In this document: positions 41,296 to 50,749 of the stretch, piece by piece
How positions within the stretch are numbered: the first letter of the stretch is position 1
How the letters are laid out: the number at the start of each line of letters is the position of its first letter
NCBI RefSeq assembly: GCF_019602855.1
Contig: NZ_CP080766.1
Location: 2,604,001-2,668,000, forward strand
DNA: 64,000 bases
Reading direction: 5' to 3'
Source of the DNA: Cupriavidus pinatubonensis
GTDB taxonomy: Bacteria; Pseudomonadota; Gammaproteobacteria; Burkholderiales; Burkholderiaceae
Translations under genes and position numbers: made by a program
Notes under the pieces: generated by a model
The model's input: the letters and a program-made list of their open reading frames with translations, nothing else
Databases searched by the model: none
What the model was told of the DNA's origin: nothing

Positions 41296-42849
41296 CTATC
41301 GCGCAGGCCACGTCGTACCGTCGCGAATCGAACCGATCGACCCGGTGGCCAACGCCAGCGCCGCCGTGGCGGCCAGCGCGCCGCTGTAGGCATCGGCCGA
41401 GGCATTCTGCGCAAGCAGCAGCTGATTCTGCGCGAGGTTGGCCTCCGTCACCGACCCAACGCCCTTGCGGTAGGCGGCGAACGCGGCGTCATACGTGATC
41501 CGGGCCGCATCAGCCAGCGCCGTGGCCGCGTCATAGGCGGCGAGGCTCGATTCCAGCGCGCTCTGGCTGACCACCACTTGCCGTACGGACTCTTCTTTCG
41601 CGCGGCTCAGTTTCGTCGAGGCGCTGTCGGCGTCGTTGCGCGCCTGCGCGAGCACCGCGGAGCGCAGGCCGCCGTCGTAGATCGGCACCGTGACGCCAAG
41701 AAAGACGCTGGAACCATAGCGGTAGCCGTTCAGGTTGACAGTCGGCGGCTGCTGGCCGATGGGCGGAATTGCGGTAATGGCCGATCCGCCCGATGCATAC
41801 GATGTGAACGCCGACAGGAAGACCTTCGGCATGAAGCCGGCCTCGGCTGATTTCACGCGTGCCTGGCTTGCGCGCTCCACTGCATAGGCGGCGAGTACAT
41901 CGGGTCGCCGCGCGATCGCGGTTTCGACGATCTGTTCGACCGAGCTGCGCAGCGTGGGGGAGAGCGGCCGCAACGGCATCTCCGCGACCTGCGGCCGGGA
42001 CAATGGCGAAATGCCGACCGCCGTCACGAGTGCCAGATAGGCATCGGTCTCCGCACCCTTCGCCTGGACCATGGCCAGGTTGGTCTGCGCGCGGTTCTGC
42101 GTGGCCTGGGCGACTTCCACGACGGTGCCGATGCCTCGCTGAAAGCGCGCCTTGGCCGCGGCCTGCACTGCATCGGCATTCTCCATCGCCTGCTGCGCGG
42201 TGCGCGCACGCGAGCGCGCCGCCTGGTAGCGATAGAACGCGACGCTGACGTCGTGGATGATCTTCTGGTGGACGGCATTGAACGCGATATTGGCCGCGAC
42301 CGATAGCTGCTCCGTGGCATCGACAATGCCCGCACGTTCGCCGAAATCAAACAGCAGCCATTGCAGCGACAGGACCGAGATCGCACCGTGGTTCGATGAA
42401 TTCGCGCCGACCGGGCCCAGCACCGTCGACGTGGAGCTGTGGCCGTTCTGGTAGCCGCCCATGGCGGCGGCCGAGATGTACGGCAAATAGCTCGCCTTGG
42501 CAATGCCGGCGGCCAGCGCTGCGTTGCGCGCATCGTTCCACGCAATGCGCGTGAGCGGGTTGGTGGATTCGGCCAGGTCGATCAGCTCGGGCAGCGTGTA
42601 GGCATGCGCGGGGTCGAGCGTGGCCGCTGGCGAAACCGCCGCCAGCGCCGGGTTTGCCGGCAGCGTGTAGTCGGACGGCGCTGGCACGGGTTGGTCGGCG
42701 GCACCCGGCACGATCTCGCCCGATGCCGTGGTGATGGGATGCCACGGGCGGTCCGGCTGCTCCGGCGCGAGGTCGAGCGACGACGTGGCGCAGCCCGCCA
42801 GGGTCAGCGCGCACAGCGTCAGCGCGGCCAGGGACTCAGGTTTGCGCAT
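41296..42849 (-). CDS. mdtP: Outer-membrane efflux lipoprotein, TolC/NodT family (MdtP-like)
   Basis: 517 residues. Lipobox LTLAGC with Cys20 at the signal end, then two OEP repeats typical of TolC-type channels (ELIDLAESTNPLTRIAWNDARNAALAAGIAKASYLP in the first, RRPDVLAAYAVERASQARVKSAEAGFMPKVFL in the second). Expected to form the outer-membrane duct for the adaptor and pump encoded upstream. The ATG at 42849 lies 14 bases inside the FUSC gene. Last gene of a ytcA-mdtN-mdtO-mdtP-like operon. Confidence 0.85.
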   Translation of the reverse strand: MRKPESLAALTLCALTLAGCATSSLDLAPEQPDRPWHPITTASGEIVPGAADQPVPAPSDYTLPANPALAAVSPAATLDPAHAYTLPELIDLAESTNPLTRIAWNDARNAALAAGIAKASYLPYISAAAMGGYQNGHSSTSTVLGPVGANSSNHGAISVLSLQWLLFDFGERAGIVDATEQLSVAANIAFNAVHQKIIHDVSVAFYRYQAARSRARTAQQAMENADAVQAAAKARFQRGIGTVVEVAQATQNRAQTNLAMVQAKGAETDAYLALVTAVGISPLSRPQVAEMPLRPLSPTLRSSVEQIVETAIARRPDVLAAYAVERASQARVKSAEAGFMPKVFLSAFTSYASGGSAITAIPPIGQQPPTVNLNGYRYGSSVFLGVTVPIYDGGLRSAVLAQARNDADSASTKLSRAKEESVRQVVVSQSALESSLAAYDAATALADAARITYDAAFAAYRKGVGSVTEANLAQNQLLLAQNASADAYSGALAATAALALATGSIGSIRDGTTWPAR

Positions 42850-44833
42850 GAATCGATGAAGGGGAGCCCGTGTCCGACGCGTCGGCATGGGACGTTTCGA
42901 GTTGTTGGTCGACGATGGCGAGCAGTGCCTGGCGGGCCCGGACATCGTCGGGAGCGTCGGGTATCGCTTCAGCGTGCCGCGGGGCTGTCTGCAGCGGGAT
43001 GTTGGTCCGCAGACGGTGCAGGCGCTGTGCAAGCGCCGGATCACCGGGAAAGCGCTCGGCGAGCAGGAACATGGGACCGGAGATCGCATCGAGGGTGGCC
43101 AGCCGCTCGCGGTGGATGTCCACCCATTCCTGTGCGGGCCCGACGGAAGCCGGTTCGTAGTGCGCCAGAATCAGGTCCTGCGTGATCGTGCCATGCAGGG
43201 CGAGCGCGGCTGCCGCATGCTGGCGCCGCGCGGTGGGCTGCGGCGTATCGACCAGCGCCTGCCATTGCGTGACCAGTGCCGCCAGCGCGGATTCGATGCG
43301 CCCGGCGATGCTGACTGGCCAGATACGCGTGAACACCAGGTAGACGACCAAGTTGCCAAGCAAGACGCCGATCACGCGGTCACGTGCGATAGTCAGGTCG
43401 AAGCCGGGCGCGGCGCCCTGCACCACGCACAGGTAGAACCCAAACGCAATCTGGAAGCCCGCATACGCAATGCGCGGCGAGCCCTGTGCCACCCATGCGG
43501 AAATCCACGTGCCGGCAAACACCAGCAGCATCAGGCCGCCGATGGACGACAGCGACGGGACCACGTAGACGATGGCGGCAGTCCCGATCACCGCGCCGAC
43601 CAGGCAGCCGGCCAAACGCAGCCAGAGCTTTTCCACGGACTCGGCCGTGGTGCCGAGCGACACCAGATAGCAGGTGATGAAGCAGGTATGAATGCCGGGC
43701 CAGTTGAGCTGCTGGTACAGCACGTAGCAGAACATCGCCGCGCCGGTGGTCTTGAGCGCGTAGCGGACGTGGTCGGGATTGGTGAATGCGTCGGCGCTCA
43801 GAAAACCGCTTTTCGGCGTTGCCGCTGCGCGTGCCGGCGCATCGCTGGGATCTGTGCCGGCTTCGGCATAGCCATCGATGGCCGCGACCAGCTCGCGCAA
43901 GACGGCTTGTTGAACCGGCGAGAGGTTGTCGATGGGCGCTGCCTGCAATGCAATCTCGAGCGGATAGCCGCCAGCAGCGAGCATGCGGGCCATTTCGTCG
44001 AGCGTGTCTGCAAGGCTTGCTGCCGTGGCCGATGGAAGCTGTGCGCTGGATTGTCGTTGCGTCACGTCGGCGGCTAGCAGGATGGCCAGGGTCGATGCCG
44101 TTGCCTGCTGCAGCGCGTGCAGATCCTGGACGTTGAGGGCGCCTTCGACCCTGGCAAGCCTGAGCCAGCCCGCGACGGGTTGAAGGCCGCCATGCAGCGC
44201 CTCATGCAATGCGTCCCCGCCGCCGTTGTCCAGCGGGTCCCGCAGGCATCGCGCGGCTATACGCAGGCAATGCGCAAGGCGGTCCGTTGCCAGCCGGCGC
44301 GGCGACGGACCCATCGCGAGGTTGACGACAATGTTCACGCCGATCGGGATCGCCACCATCAGCCAGGCATAGAGCAGTGCGCGCGTCGCGACTTCGCCAC
44401 CGGGCACGAGCCCGAGTTCGTCGAGTGCGAAGCCGATGATCATCGCGACGATCGCGCCCACCGGCCGCAGCTTGCTGGCCGAAGTCAGGAAGAGCAGGAC
44501 AGCAGACAGCACCGCCATGCACGTTACGCGGCGCATGGGGTCATCGACGCTGAAGTCGGCGAGCCACACCACCAGCGCAATGATCAGGCTGACCAGCACC
44601 AGTGCTGCCGCGCTCATGATGATGCTGGTGGTCCGGTCGGCGCGGTTGATGAAGAAGATGACGTATGCCGAGATGGCCGCCTCTGGCGTGCCGTAGATAC
44701 TTGTGACCAATACCGTCAGCGTGCAGCCAACGGTGATACGCGTCGCGCCCGCATAGCGGCCTGGCAACGGCGCGAGCAGTGCACCGATATCGGCAAGGCG
44801 CAGGCGCAGCTTGTCAGCGGCAGGCTGCGCCAT
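42836..44833 (-). CDS. mdtO: FUSC-family inner-membrane transporter (MdtO / AaeB-like)
   Basis: 665 residues, the family length. Two membrane bundles separated by a large cytosolic region: N-terminal RITVGCTLTVLVTSIYGTPEAAISAYVIFFI and further helices to about residue 175, a soluble stretch (about 180-345), then the FUSC signature half (YALKTTGAAMFCYVLYQQLNWPGIHTCFITCYLVSLGTTAE) and helices to about 500. Such proteins export aromatic acids or drugs using an adaptor and a TolC duct. Overlaps the adaptor gene by 20 bases and mdtP-like by 14. Confidence 0.85.
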   Translation of the reverse strand: MAQPAADKLRLRLADIGALLAPLPGRYAGATRITVGCTLTVLVTSIYGTPEAAISAYVIFFINRADRTTSIIMSAAALVLVSLIIALVVWLADFSVDDPMRRVTCMAVLSAVLLFLTSASKLRPVGAIVAMIIGFALDELGLVPGGEVATRALLYAWLMVAIPIGVNIVVNLAMGPSPRRLATDRLAHCLRIAARCLRDPLDNGGGDALHEALHGGLQPVAGWLRLARVEGALNVQDLHALQQATASTLAILLAADVTQRQSSAQLPSATAASLADTLDEMARMLAAGGYPLEIALQAAPIDNLSPVQQAVLRELVAAIDGYAEAGTDPSDAPARAAATPKSGFLSADAFTNPDHVRYALKTTGAAMFCYVLYQQLNWPGIHTCFITCYLVSLGTTAESVEKLWLRLAGCLVGAVIGTAAIVYVVPSLSSIGGLMLLVFAGTWISAWVAQGSPRIAYAGFQIAFGFYLCVVQGAAPGFDLTIARDRVIGVLLGNLVVYLVFTRIWPVSIAGRIESALAALVTQWQALVDTPQPTARRQHAAAALALHGTITQDLILAHYEPASVGPAQEWVDIHRERLATLDAISGPMFLLAERFPGDPALAQRLHRLRTNIPLQTAPRHAEAIPDAPDDVRARQALLAIVDQQLETSHADASDTGSPSSIHAQT

Positions 44834-45863
44834 GCCGGATCTCGACAGTTGCGCTCGCGCCCACGCGGGCCAGTGCCTCGGGCGGGTCTTCCAGGCGGAT
44901 TCGCACCGGGAAGCGCTTGGCCACGCGCACCCAGTTCACCGACGGCTGCACATAAGGCAGCGAGCGCGGCAGGTTGATGCGGTCCGTGTCGGTCACGCCG
45001 ATGCCGATGCCGTCAACTTTGCCGCGCAAGGCTTGGCTGCGGTCGATCATCGAGTACACCGTGGCGCAGTCGCCGATGCGGATGTTGGCCAGCGACGTCT
45101 CGCGGAAATTGCCGACCGCGAACCACTCGCCGGTATGCACGAGCAGGAACAGGGACTGATTCGGGATCACGACCTCGCCGGACAGCACGGTCAGGCCGCT
45201 CACGCGCCCGGCGTGGGGCGCGCGGACCTTGGTGTCGTCAAGTGCGCGCTGCGCAATGGCCAGCGCGGCCTCGCGCGCGTGTACGGTGGCAATGGCATCG
45301 TCTTCATTGCCAACAGCGCCTGCCGTAGCGGCGCGCTGCGTATTGGCCTGCCTGAGCGATACGCCGGCGTCGCGCTGGGCCACTTGCGCCTGGTCCAGCT
45401 GCTGCGCGGGTACGTAGCCGTCCGCGACGAGCGGGCGCAAGCGTTCGACGGTGCGGGCAGTCAGCGCGTAGTTCTGCTCGGCGCGATTGGTCTGCTCGGA
45501 AGCGATCGAGGCCGTGGCGCGCTCGGTGGCGATGGTGCGCTGCCTGGTGCCCAGCGCGGCCCGCGCCAGTTCGAGATCGGCGCGCGCCTGCGCAACAACC
45601 AGCTGGTAGGGCACGGGATCGATCTCGAACAACACGTCGCCCTTGGCGACCAGCTGGTTCTCGGCCACATGGATCTTCGAAATGCGTCCGCCGACGGGCG
45701 ATGCCACATGGACGATATCGGCGTCGAGCGAGGCGTCGTCGGAAGACGGATAGCGGCTGGTGCGCTGGTAGGCGTAGACGGAAAGAAGGACAGCCAGCAG
45801 GACGATCACCGGCGCGATCAGTTTGCCGCGCTTCGGGCTGCTGCGTACGCCGGCCATTTTCAT
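44814..45863 (-). CDS. mdtN: HlyD-family membrane-fusion protein (MdtN-like)
   Basis: 349 residues. One N-terminal membrane segment (LIAPVIVLLAVLLSVYAY), then an adaptor fold: DADIVHVASPVGGRISKIHVAENQLVAKGDVLFEIDPVPYQLVVAQA (lipoyl half), a helical hairpin (about 90-200), and RAPHAGRVSGLTVLSGEVVIPNQSLFLLVHTGEWFAVGNFRET. Joins the FUSC pump to the TolC-like duct. The start (ATG 45863) overlaps the YtcA stop as ATGA with no separate SD, so translation is probably coupled. Confidence 0.87.
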   Translation of the reverse strand: MKMAGVRSSPKRGKLIAPVIVLLAVLLSVYAYQRTSRYPSSDDASLDADIVHVASPVGGRISKIHVAENQLVAKGDVLFEIDPVPYQLVVAQARADLELARAALGTRQRTIATERATASIASEQTNRAEQNYALTARTVERLRPLVADGYVPAQQLDQAQVAQRDAGVSLRQANTQRAATAGAVGNEDDAIATVHAREAALAIAQRALDDTKVRAPHAGRVSGLTVLSGEVVIPNQSLFLLVHTGEWFAVGNFRETSLANIRIGDCATVYSMIDRSQALRGKVDGIGIGVTDTDRINLPRSLPYVQPSVNWVRVAKRFPVRIRLEDPPEALARVGASATVEIRHGAACR

Positions 45864-46123
45864 AGGAGGTGCCCCGAACCCAGTAACCAGACGATTTCCG
45901 CAATGATCAGGCCGATCGCGGTGTTGACCAGCAGTTGCGCGCGGACGATTTCCGCCCAGCCTGTCGCGAAGAAGATCCGGTAGGACACGACCGCGCCCGC
46001 GATGCCGGCCAGCGCGCTCAGCAGCCAGAGCGGGAAGTAGGCGCCGAACAATCCGAGAGACGGCGCACCGGCGCAACCATAAAGCGAAGTAGCTAGCGCG
46101 ATGAGCGCAAGCGAGCGTGCCAT
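45860..46123 (-). CDS. ytcA: YtcA-family small membrane lipoprotein
   Basis: 87 residues. Signal with lipobox-like LYGCAG (Cys about 17), then two hydrophobic segments (FGAYFPLWLLSALAGIAGAVVSYRIFF and VNTAIGLIIAEIVWLL) separated by ATGWAEIVRAQLL: the YtcA pattern. In E. coli ytcA lies just upstream of mdtNOP, and the same order here supports both calls. ATG 46123 gives a proper signal; the frame from 46186 is an unneeded extension. First gene of the leftward efflux operon. Confidence 0.75.
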   Translation of the reverse strand: MARSLALIALATSLYGCAGAPSLGLFGAYFPLWLLSALAGIAGAVVSYRIFFATGWAEIVRAQLLVNTAIGLIIAEIVWLLGSGHLL

Positions 46124-46307
46124 GGGATCTGGGTCGAAATCGGTCGCCGTAATATAGCAGCGCGGCTTGCGCGTTGTCCAAGGCACACCGCCGGCACATA
46201 CCCGGTGCTCACGCCGATGCGCGTCCTGCTACAGTGACACCCGCGGCCACGACCGCGGCAGCCGCACCGCAGCGGCTACGACAGACAATTTCCAGGGGAC
46301 ACCATCC

Positions 46308-46571
46308 ATGAACCGCAAAGGCTTGCTCGACGCCGCCGATTCCCTCGACGAACTCGCAGCCGGCAGGCAACCGGCGCCGGCCAGGGTCGCCGCCGGGGCC
46401 GCCGCACTCGAACGCATTCACGCGGATTATCCGGGCTGGCGCGATGTCGGCGACGCGCTGTTCGGACTCAAGGCCCTGGCCGACGGCTGCGCCATGGACC
46501 TGGACGCCAACGGGCGCCAGCGTGCCGGCCGGTTGGCCGATGTCGTTCGCAGCCTGCTCGATCAGATCTGA
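46308..46571 (+). CDS. Small cytosolic protein, unknown
   Basis: 87 residues, helical: LLDAADSLDELAAGRQPAPARVAAGAAALERIHADYPGWRDVGDALFGLKALADGCAMDL. AGGGGAC precedes the ATG at 46308. No known domain recognised; the two acidic helices suggest a small regulator or binding protein. Divergent from the efflux operon; the phasin gene is about 415 bases downstream with its own promoter region. Confidence 0.6.
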   Translation: MNRKGLLDAADSLDELAAGRQPAPARVAAGAAALERIHADYPGWRDVGDALFGLKALADGCAMDLDANGRQRAGRLADVVRSLLDQI

Positions 46572-46985
46572 CACGACGGCGGCACACGGCTGCGGGCTTG
46601 GAACGCACTTCACGGGCGGTGCCGGTGCTGGGCTCTCGCCATGGTGGCGGGCCGAACGCATGCCTTGGCGCGGGTGCAGCATGCCGGAAGGATACCCGGC
46701 GTCCCAGCCTTGTTGTGCCGGAGCGACGTGGGCGCCTCGCGCTGCAGCATCGATTCGTAAAAAAATGTTATAAACATGACGTATAATGCACTTTAAGCGC
46801 AATTGTATGGTCATGTATTGGGTAACTACCTAGGGATCAACTTAGAGGTCTTCCTCTAATCTGTGCACCCTGGTTGAACGCGGCTCTGGCCGGCGCGTTT
46901 CCCACCAGGAATACCAACTTCCGGTCAGCGCACCATGGCGGCACATGGCGCGATGCTGGCCGGCGATCCCAAGGAGAACTCAAGC
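46572..46985. other. Upstream region of the phasin gene
   Basis: 414 bases without a gene. The left part is GC-rich; from 46750 to 46865 it becomes AT-rich. TATAAT at 46782-46787 (GTATAATGCAC) is a possible -10 element, although I see no matching -35 at 17 bases. The SD for the phasin is AAGGAG at 46971-46976. A PhaR operator is expected here from biology but no inverted repeat was convincing. Confidence 0.45.
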
Positions 46986-47507
46986 ATGTCCGCCTTTACG
47001 TCCGATCAGTTTGCGGCACTCCACAAGACCAACCTGGCCAACCTGGCCATGATGTCGAAGTCCACGATCGACGGCTTCCAAAAGCTGACTGAACTGAACC
47101 TCAAGACCGCCAAGTCCGCGCTGACGGAAGGCCAGGAGAACCTGAAAGCCGTGCTCGGTGGAAAAGACCTTCGCGACGTCCTTGCCGTGCAAGGCAGCCT
47201 GGCCCAGCCCACGACCGAGAAGGCCATCTCCTATGCGCGCCAGGTTTGCGAGATCGCCGCGCAGGCGCAAGCCGAACTGGCCCGCGCCGTGGAAGAGCAA
47301 TACGAGCAGCATCACCGCAATCTGCAGGCGTTCGTCGATACCTTCGTGAAGAATGCGCCGGCCGGTTCGGAAGCGGTGTCGGCCCTGCTGCAGTCCACCG
47401 TCGACGCTGCTGGCAACACCTACCGTTCGGCTCAGGCCATCTCGAAGCAGATGTCCGATGTCGCGCGCAGCAACCTGGCTGCCGCAGCGGCTTCGACCAA
47501 AGCCTGA
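46986..47507 (+). CDS. phaP: Phasin, PHA-granule surface protein
   Basis: 173 residues, the usual Phasin_2 length. Amphipathic helical protein coating polyhydroxyalkanoate granules: DQFAALHKTNLANLAMMSKSTIDGFQKLTELNLKTAKSAL, LGGKDLRDVLAVQGSLAQPTTEKAISYARQVCEIAAQAQAELARAVEEQY. These match PhaP-type phasins of Cupriavidus and relatives. No signal peptide. ATG 46986 has AAGGAG at 9-14 bases; the frame from 46935 adds non-conserved residues. No other PHA gene is adjacent, common for unlinked phasin paralogues. Confidence 0.92.
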   Translation: MSAFTSDQFAALHKTNLANLAMMSKSTIDGFQKLTELNLKTAKSALTEGQENLKAVLGGKDLRDVLAVQGSLAQPTTEKAISYARQVCEIAAQAQAELARAVEEQYEQHHRNLQAFVDTFVKNAPAGSEAVSALLQSTVDAAGNTYRSAQAISKQMSDVARSNLAAAAASTKA

Positions 47508-47558
47508 TCTCCCGCGCGGGCATCGCCCGCATCAGCAAGACGCCAGCGCAATGTATGC

Positions 47559-47798
47559 ATGCGCTGGCACAAGCACGTCATCAGCCTGTCCGATTCGCTC
47601 GGTTCGTCCGCCGATGCCACGATCCCGCTGGTAGTGCCGCTGTTCCACGTCAACGCATGGGGACTGCCTTATGCGGCCGCGATGACTGGCGCCAAGCTGG
47701 TGCTGCCCGGGCCGCATCTTGACGGCAAGAGCATCTATGACCTGCTGCGCGATGAGCGCGTCACGCTGGCGGCCGGTGTTCCGACCATCTGGCAGATC
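47559..47798 (+). pseudogene. Internal fragment of an acyl-CoA ligase
   Basis: The frame gives about 75 residues of the adenylation domain of medium/long-chain or DmdB-like acyl-CoA ligases: [46 protein letters not shown], ending at [11 protein letters not shown]. Everything before this (about 170 residues, including the P-loop) and after it (about 300) is missing. The fragment ends where the convergent dehydratase gene begins. It has no SD and is surely not functional. Confidence 0.75.
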
Positions 47799-47833
47799 CG
47801 CGCACAGGCGGCTCTTGGGCAGGCCGCCTGCAT

Positions 47834-48802
47834 TTACGCCGACACCAGTTCGCAGAACCGCTCCAGGTCGATATTGCCGCCGCTGATGATGATGCCGATG
47901 CGCTTGCCCTTCAGCGCATCCTTCATATGCATGGCGGCGGCCAGGCCTAGGCAGCCCGTGGGCTCGACGATCATCTTCATGCGTGTGGCGTAGAACTTCA
48001 TCGCTTCCACCAGTTGGGCATCGGACGCCGTCAGGATATCGTCGACGTCCCGCTTGATGATGCTGAACGTGTACTGCCCGAGATGCTGCGTCTGGGCGCC
48101 GTCCGCAATGGTCTTCGGGGTATCGATGTGCACGATGGCGCCGCTGCGGAACGACTGCTGCCCATCGTTGCCGGCTTCAGGTTCGACGCCAAAGAGCTTG
48201 CATTGAGGCGACAGCGCGCGTGTGGTCAGTGCGGTGCCGGATAGCAATCCACCGCCGCCGAGCGGCGTCAGCACGACGTCCAGTGCGCCGACCGCCTCGA
48301 ACAGTTCCTTTGTTGCCGTGCCCTGGCCGGACAGGACGTCCGGATGGTCATAGGGCGGAATCAGCGTGAAGCCGTGTTCGTCGGCCAGGCGGCGCCCGAT
48401 GGCTTCGCGGTCCTCGGTGTAGCGGTCGTAGATCACGACATTGGCGCCGTAGCCTTTGGTTGCCGCGACCTTGGCCGCCGGTGCGTCGTGCGGCATCACG
48501 ATGGTGGCGGGAATGCCAAGCAGCTTTGCCGACAGCGCGATGCCCTGCGCATGGTTGCCCGACGAGAACGCCACCACACCCGCTCGGCGTTGCGCGGGGC
48601 TGAACTTCGCCAGCGCGTTGTACGCGCCGCGGAACTTGAACGCTCCCATGCGCTGGAAATTCTCGCATTTGAAGAAGACTTCGGCGCCGAGCATGTCATT
48701 GAGCGTGCGCGACGTATTGACCGGCGTGCGGTTGGCAACGCCATCAAGGCGCTTCGCGGCTTCCTGGACGTCTGCGTACGTTGGTAGCTTCAGTTCGGTC
48801 AT
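47834..48802 (-). CDS. PLP-dependent threo-3-hydroxyaspartate / threonine dehydratase-like enzyme
   Basis: 322 residues, fold type II PLP enzyme. Schiff-base Lys56 in [21 protein letters not shown] (substrate and PLP contact), GGGGLLSG phosphate loop near 180, and SGGNIDL at the C-terminus. Serine racemases, catabolic threonine dehydratases and hydroxyaspartate dehydratases share this architecture; length without an ACT domain and overall likeness favour the hydroxyaspartate dehydratase / serine racemase group. AGGA precedes the start. Single gene. Confidence 0.82.
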   Translation of the reverse strand: MTELKLPTYADVQEAAKRLDGVANRTPVNTSRTLNDMLGAEVFFKCENFQRMGAFKFRGAYNALAKFSPAQRRAGVVAFSSGNHAQGIALSAKLLGIPATIVMPHDAPAAKVAATKGYGANVVIYDRYTEDREAIGRRLADEHGFTLIPPYDHPDVLSGQGTATKELFEAVGALDVVLTPLGGGGLLSGTALTTRALSPQCKLFGVEPEAGNDGQQSFRSGAIVHIDTPKTIADGAQTQHLGQYTFSIIKRDVDDILTASDAQLVEAMKFYATRMKMIVEPTGCLGLAAAMHMKDALKGKRIGIIISGGNIDLERFCELVSA

Positions 48803-48947
48803 CGGCTGTCCTGTTGCGTGGGATGAGACCGATATCCTACAGGCCTGTCGGAGATGCGCTGAATTGCAGCGCCATGGGCGCGCAAGCGGCGTTTGCGAGG
48901 CACTGCCATGCTAGGATGAACGCCAACGCAGCAGTCTCCCCCGCACC

Positions 48948-49526
48948 ATGACACTCTATGCGACCCTTGGCGTCGAATCGGACGCCACCCTGGACGAGAT
49001 CAAGCGCGCCTACCGCCGTGCCGCGATGAAGTGGCACCCCGACCGCAACCCCGGCCGCGAGGCCGAGGCACACCTGGCCTTCCAGGAAATCCGCGACGCA
49101 TACGCCATCCTCTCCGATGAGACGCAACGCCGCGTGTACGACGACGTATTCGCGCAGGAAATGCGCCGCTGGCAAGCGGAACACGCCGCGCAGGAAGAAC
49201 AGGAGCAAGCGGCGCAGCGCGAAGCGCAACGCCTTGCGCAGGAACACTACGAAAAGATGGTCGTCATCGCGATGCGTTTCGCCGACGACGGCCACAACCG
49301 TGACGTCCTCTTCGGCGTGCTGCTTGGCCACGATTGCGAGGCAGAACTGGCGGGGCGAATCGCCGACAGCGTGTGGGCCTTGCAGGAGTCGCGCAAGGCA
49401 CAACAGGAGGCTGAAGAAGAGGCTGCACCGGAGATCGGGCCTGAGGAGGATGCGGCGAAGCCCACCAGCCGTCACCCCGGGGCTTTCGAGTCGTTCTGGC
49501 AGGGCCTGTTCGGAATCCGTACATAG
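48948..49526 (+). CDS. J-domain (DnaJ-like) co-chaperone
   Basis: 192 residues. N-terminal J domain (2-65) with the DnaK-stimulating HPD tripeptide at residues 30-32 (MKWHPDRNPGREAE) and ILSDETQRRVYD. It lacks the Gly/Phe, Cys-rich and substrate-binding regions of DnaJ; instead there is a Gln/Glu/Ala-rich coiled-coil-like helix (about 70-105, QEEQEQAAQREAQRLAQEHYEK) and an acidic tail. A short J protein presenting specific clients to DnaK is likely. It is a single gene. Confidence 0.85.
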   Translation: MTLYATLGVESDATLDEIKRAYRRAAMKWHPDRNPGREAEAHLAFQEIRDAYAILSDETQRRVYDDVFAQEMRRWQAEHAAQEEQEQAAQREAQRLAQEHYEKMVVIAMRFADDGHNRDVLFGVLLGHDCEAELAGRIADSVWALQESRKAQQEAEEEAAPEIGPEEDAAKPTSRHPGAFESFWQGLFGIRT

Positions 49527-49663
49527 CGCGTGCGCTGTCTGAGCGGGGCGTCGGCCCGCGACGCCTTTCGCATTCCATCCGCGCATTTCCCTTTCCAGGT
49601 CCTGCAACGGGGCAGGGCATTGCAATCGCCACGCCCGGATCCCGCCATGACAAGGGATGACCG

Positions 49664-50749
49664 ATGAATATTGGAATTCTCCTCGCACACCCGTGGTTTG
49701 GTACTTGGGCGGCGGCCTTGGCCGCTGTGGTGATTGCGCTGATCGCGCATCGGCTCGGCGGACTGGTGCTGATGCGCCTGACGCGGCCAGCGCCGGTACT
49801 GCATGCGATGGTCAGGAAGGCGCGCGCTCCATCCAGCGTCGTGCTTCCGCTTCTGGCGCTGCAAACCGTATGGCAGGCCGCACCAGACGAACTGCGCTGG
49901 ATCGACACCGTGCGCCATCTCAACGGCTTGCTGATGATTGCCGCGACCACCTGGCTCGTGGTGCGGATCATCGCCGGTTTTGCACAGGGCGTCATGGACC
50001 GGCACCCCGTCGACGTGGCCGACAACATGGGCGCGCGCCGCATTCACACGCAGACGCGCGTGCTGTCGCGCATCGCGATGACGCTGGCCACGGTGATGGG
50101 CGCAGCCATGCTGCTGATGACCTTTCCGGGGGCGCGACAGGTCGGCGCGAGCTTGCTCGCCTCGGCCGGCGTGGTGGGCCTGATTGCGGGCTTCGCTGCG
50201 AAGCCCGTGTTCAGCAACATGATCGCCGGACTGCAGCTCGCGCTGACGCAGCCGATCCGGCTCGACGATGTCCTGATCGTTGAAGGCGAATGGGGGCGCG
50301 TCGAGGAAATCACGGGCACGTATGTCGTCATGCGGTTGTGGGACGAGCGGCGGCTCATTGTGCCGCTGCAGTACTTCATTGAGAAGCCGTTCCAGAACTG
50401 GACGCGCAGCAGTGCGCAGATCATGGGCTCGGTGTTCTTTCACGTCGACTACGGCATGCCGCTCGCGCCGCTGCGCGCGGAGCTCGAGCGCGTCGTGCAC
50501 GCCGCGCCCGAATGGGACCAGCGCTTCTTCAATCTCGTCGTCACCGAGGCGACCGAGCAGACCATGCAGCTGCGCGTGCTGTGTACGGCGGCGTCATCGG
50601 GGCTCGCGTGGGATCTGCGTTGCCGGATCCGCGAAGCGCTGATCGATTTCATGCAGCGCGAATTCCCGCAGCATTTGCCGCGGCTGCGTATCGAACGCGA
50701 TGCCAAGGCCCAGCACGCTGCGGTGGCAACTGCGCCGAATGCGGGATAA
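49664..50749 (+). CDS. MscS-family mechanosensitive channel
   Basis: 361 residues. Four or so membrane segments: residues 12-35, 60-85, 85-110 and the pore-lining region MTLATVMGAAMLLMTFPGARQVGASLLASAGVVGLIAGFAAKPVFSNMIAGLQL, where the Gly/Ala pattern of the MscS TM3 is visible. The beta domain follows (QPIRLDDVLIVEGEWGRVEEITGTYVVMRLWDERRLIVPLQYF), then the C-terminal vestibule. Releases osmolytes on membrane tension. SD GGGATGACCG. It is a single gene. Confidence 0.88.
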   Translation: MNIGILLAHPWFGTWAAALAAVVIALIAHRLGGLVLMRLTRPAPVLHAMVRKARAPSSVVLPLLALQTVWQAAPDELRWIDTVRHLNGLLMIAATTWLVVRIIAGFAQGVMDRHPVDVADNMGARRIHTQTRVLSRIAMTLATVMGAAMLLMTFPGARQVGASLLASAGVVGLIAGFAAKPVFSNMIAGLQLALTQPIRLDDVLIVEGEWGRVEEITGTYVVMRLWDERRLIVPLQYFIEKPFQNWTRSSAQIMGSVFFHVDYGMPLAPLRAELERVVHAAPEWDQRFFNLVVTEATEQTMQLRVLCTAASSGLAWDLRCRIREALIDFMQREFPQHLPRLRIERDAKAQHAAVATAPNAG

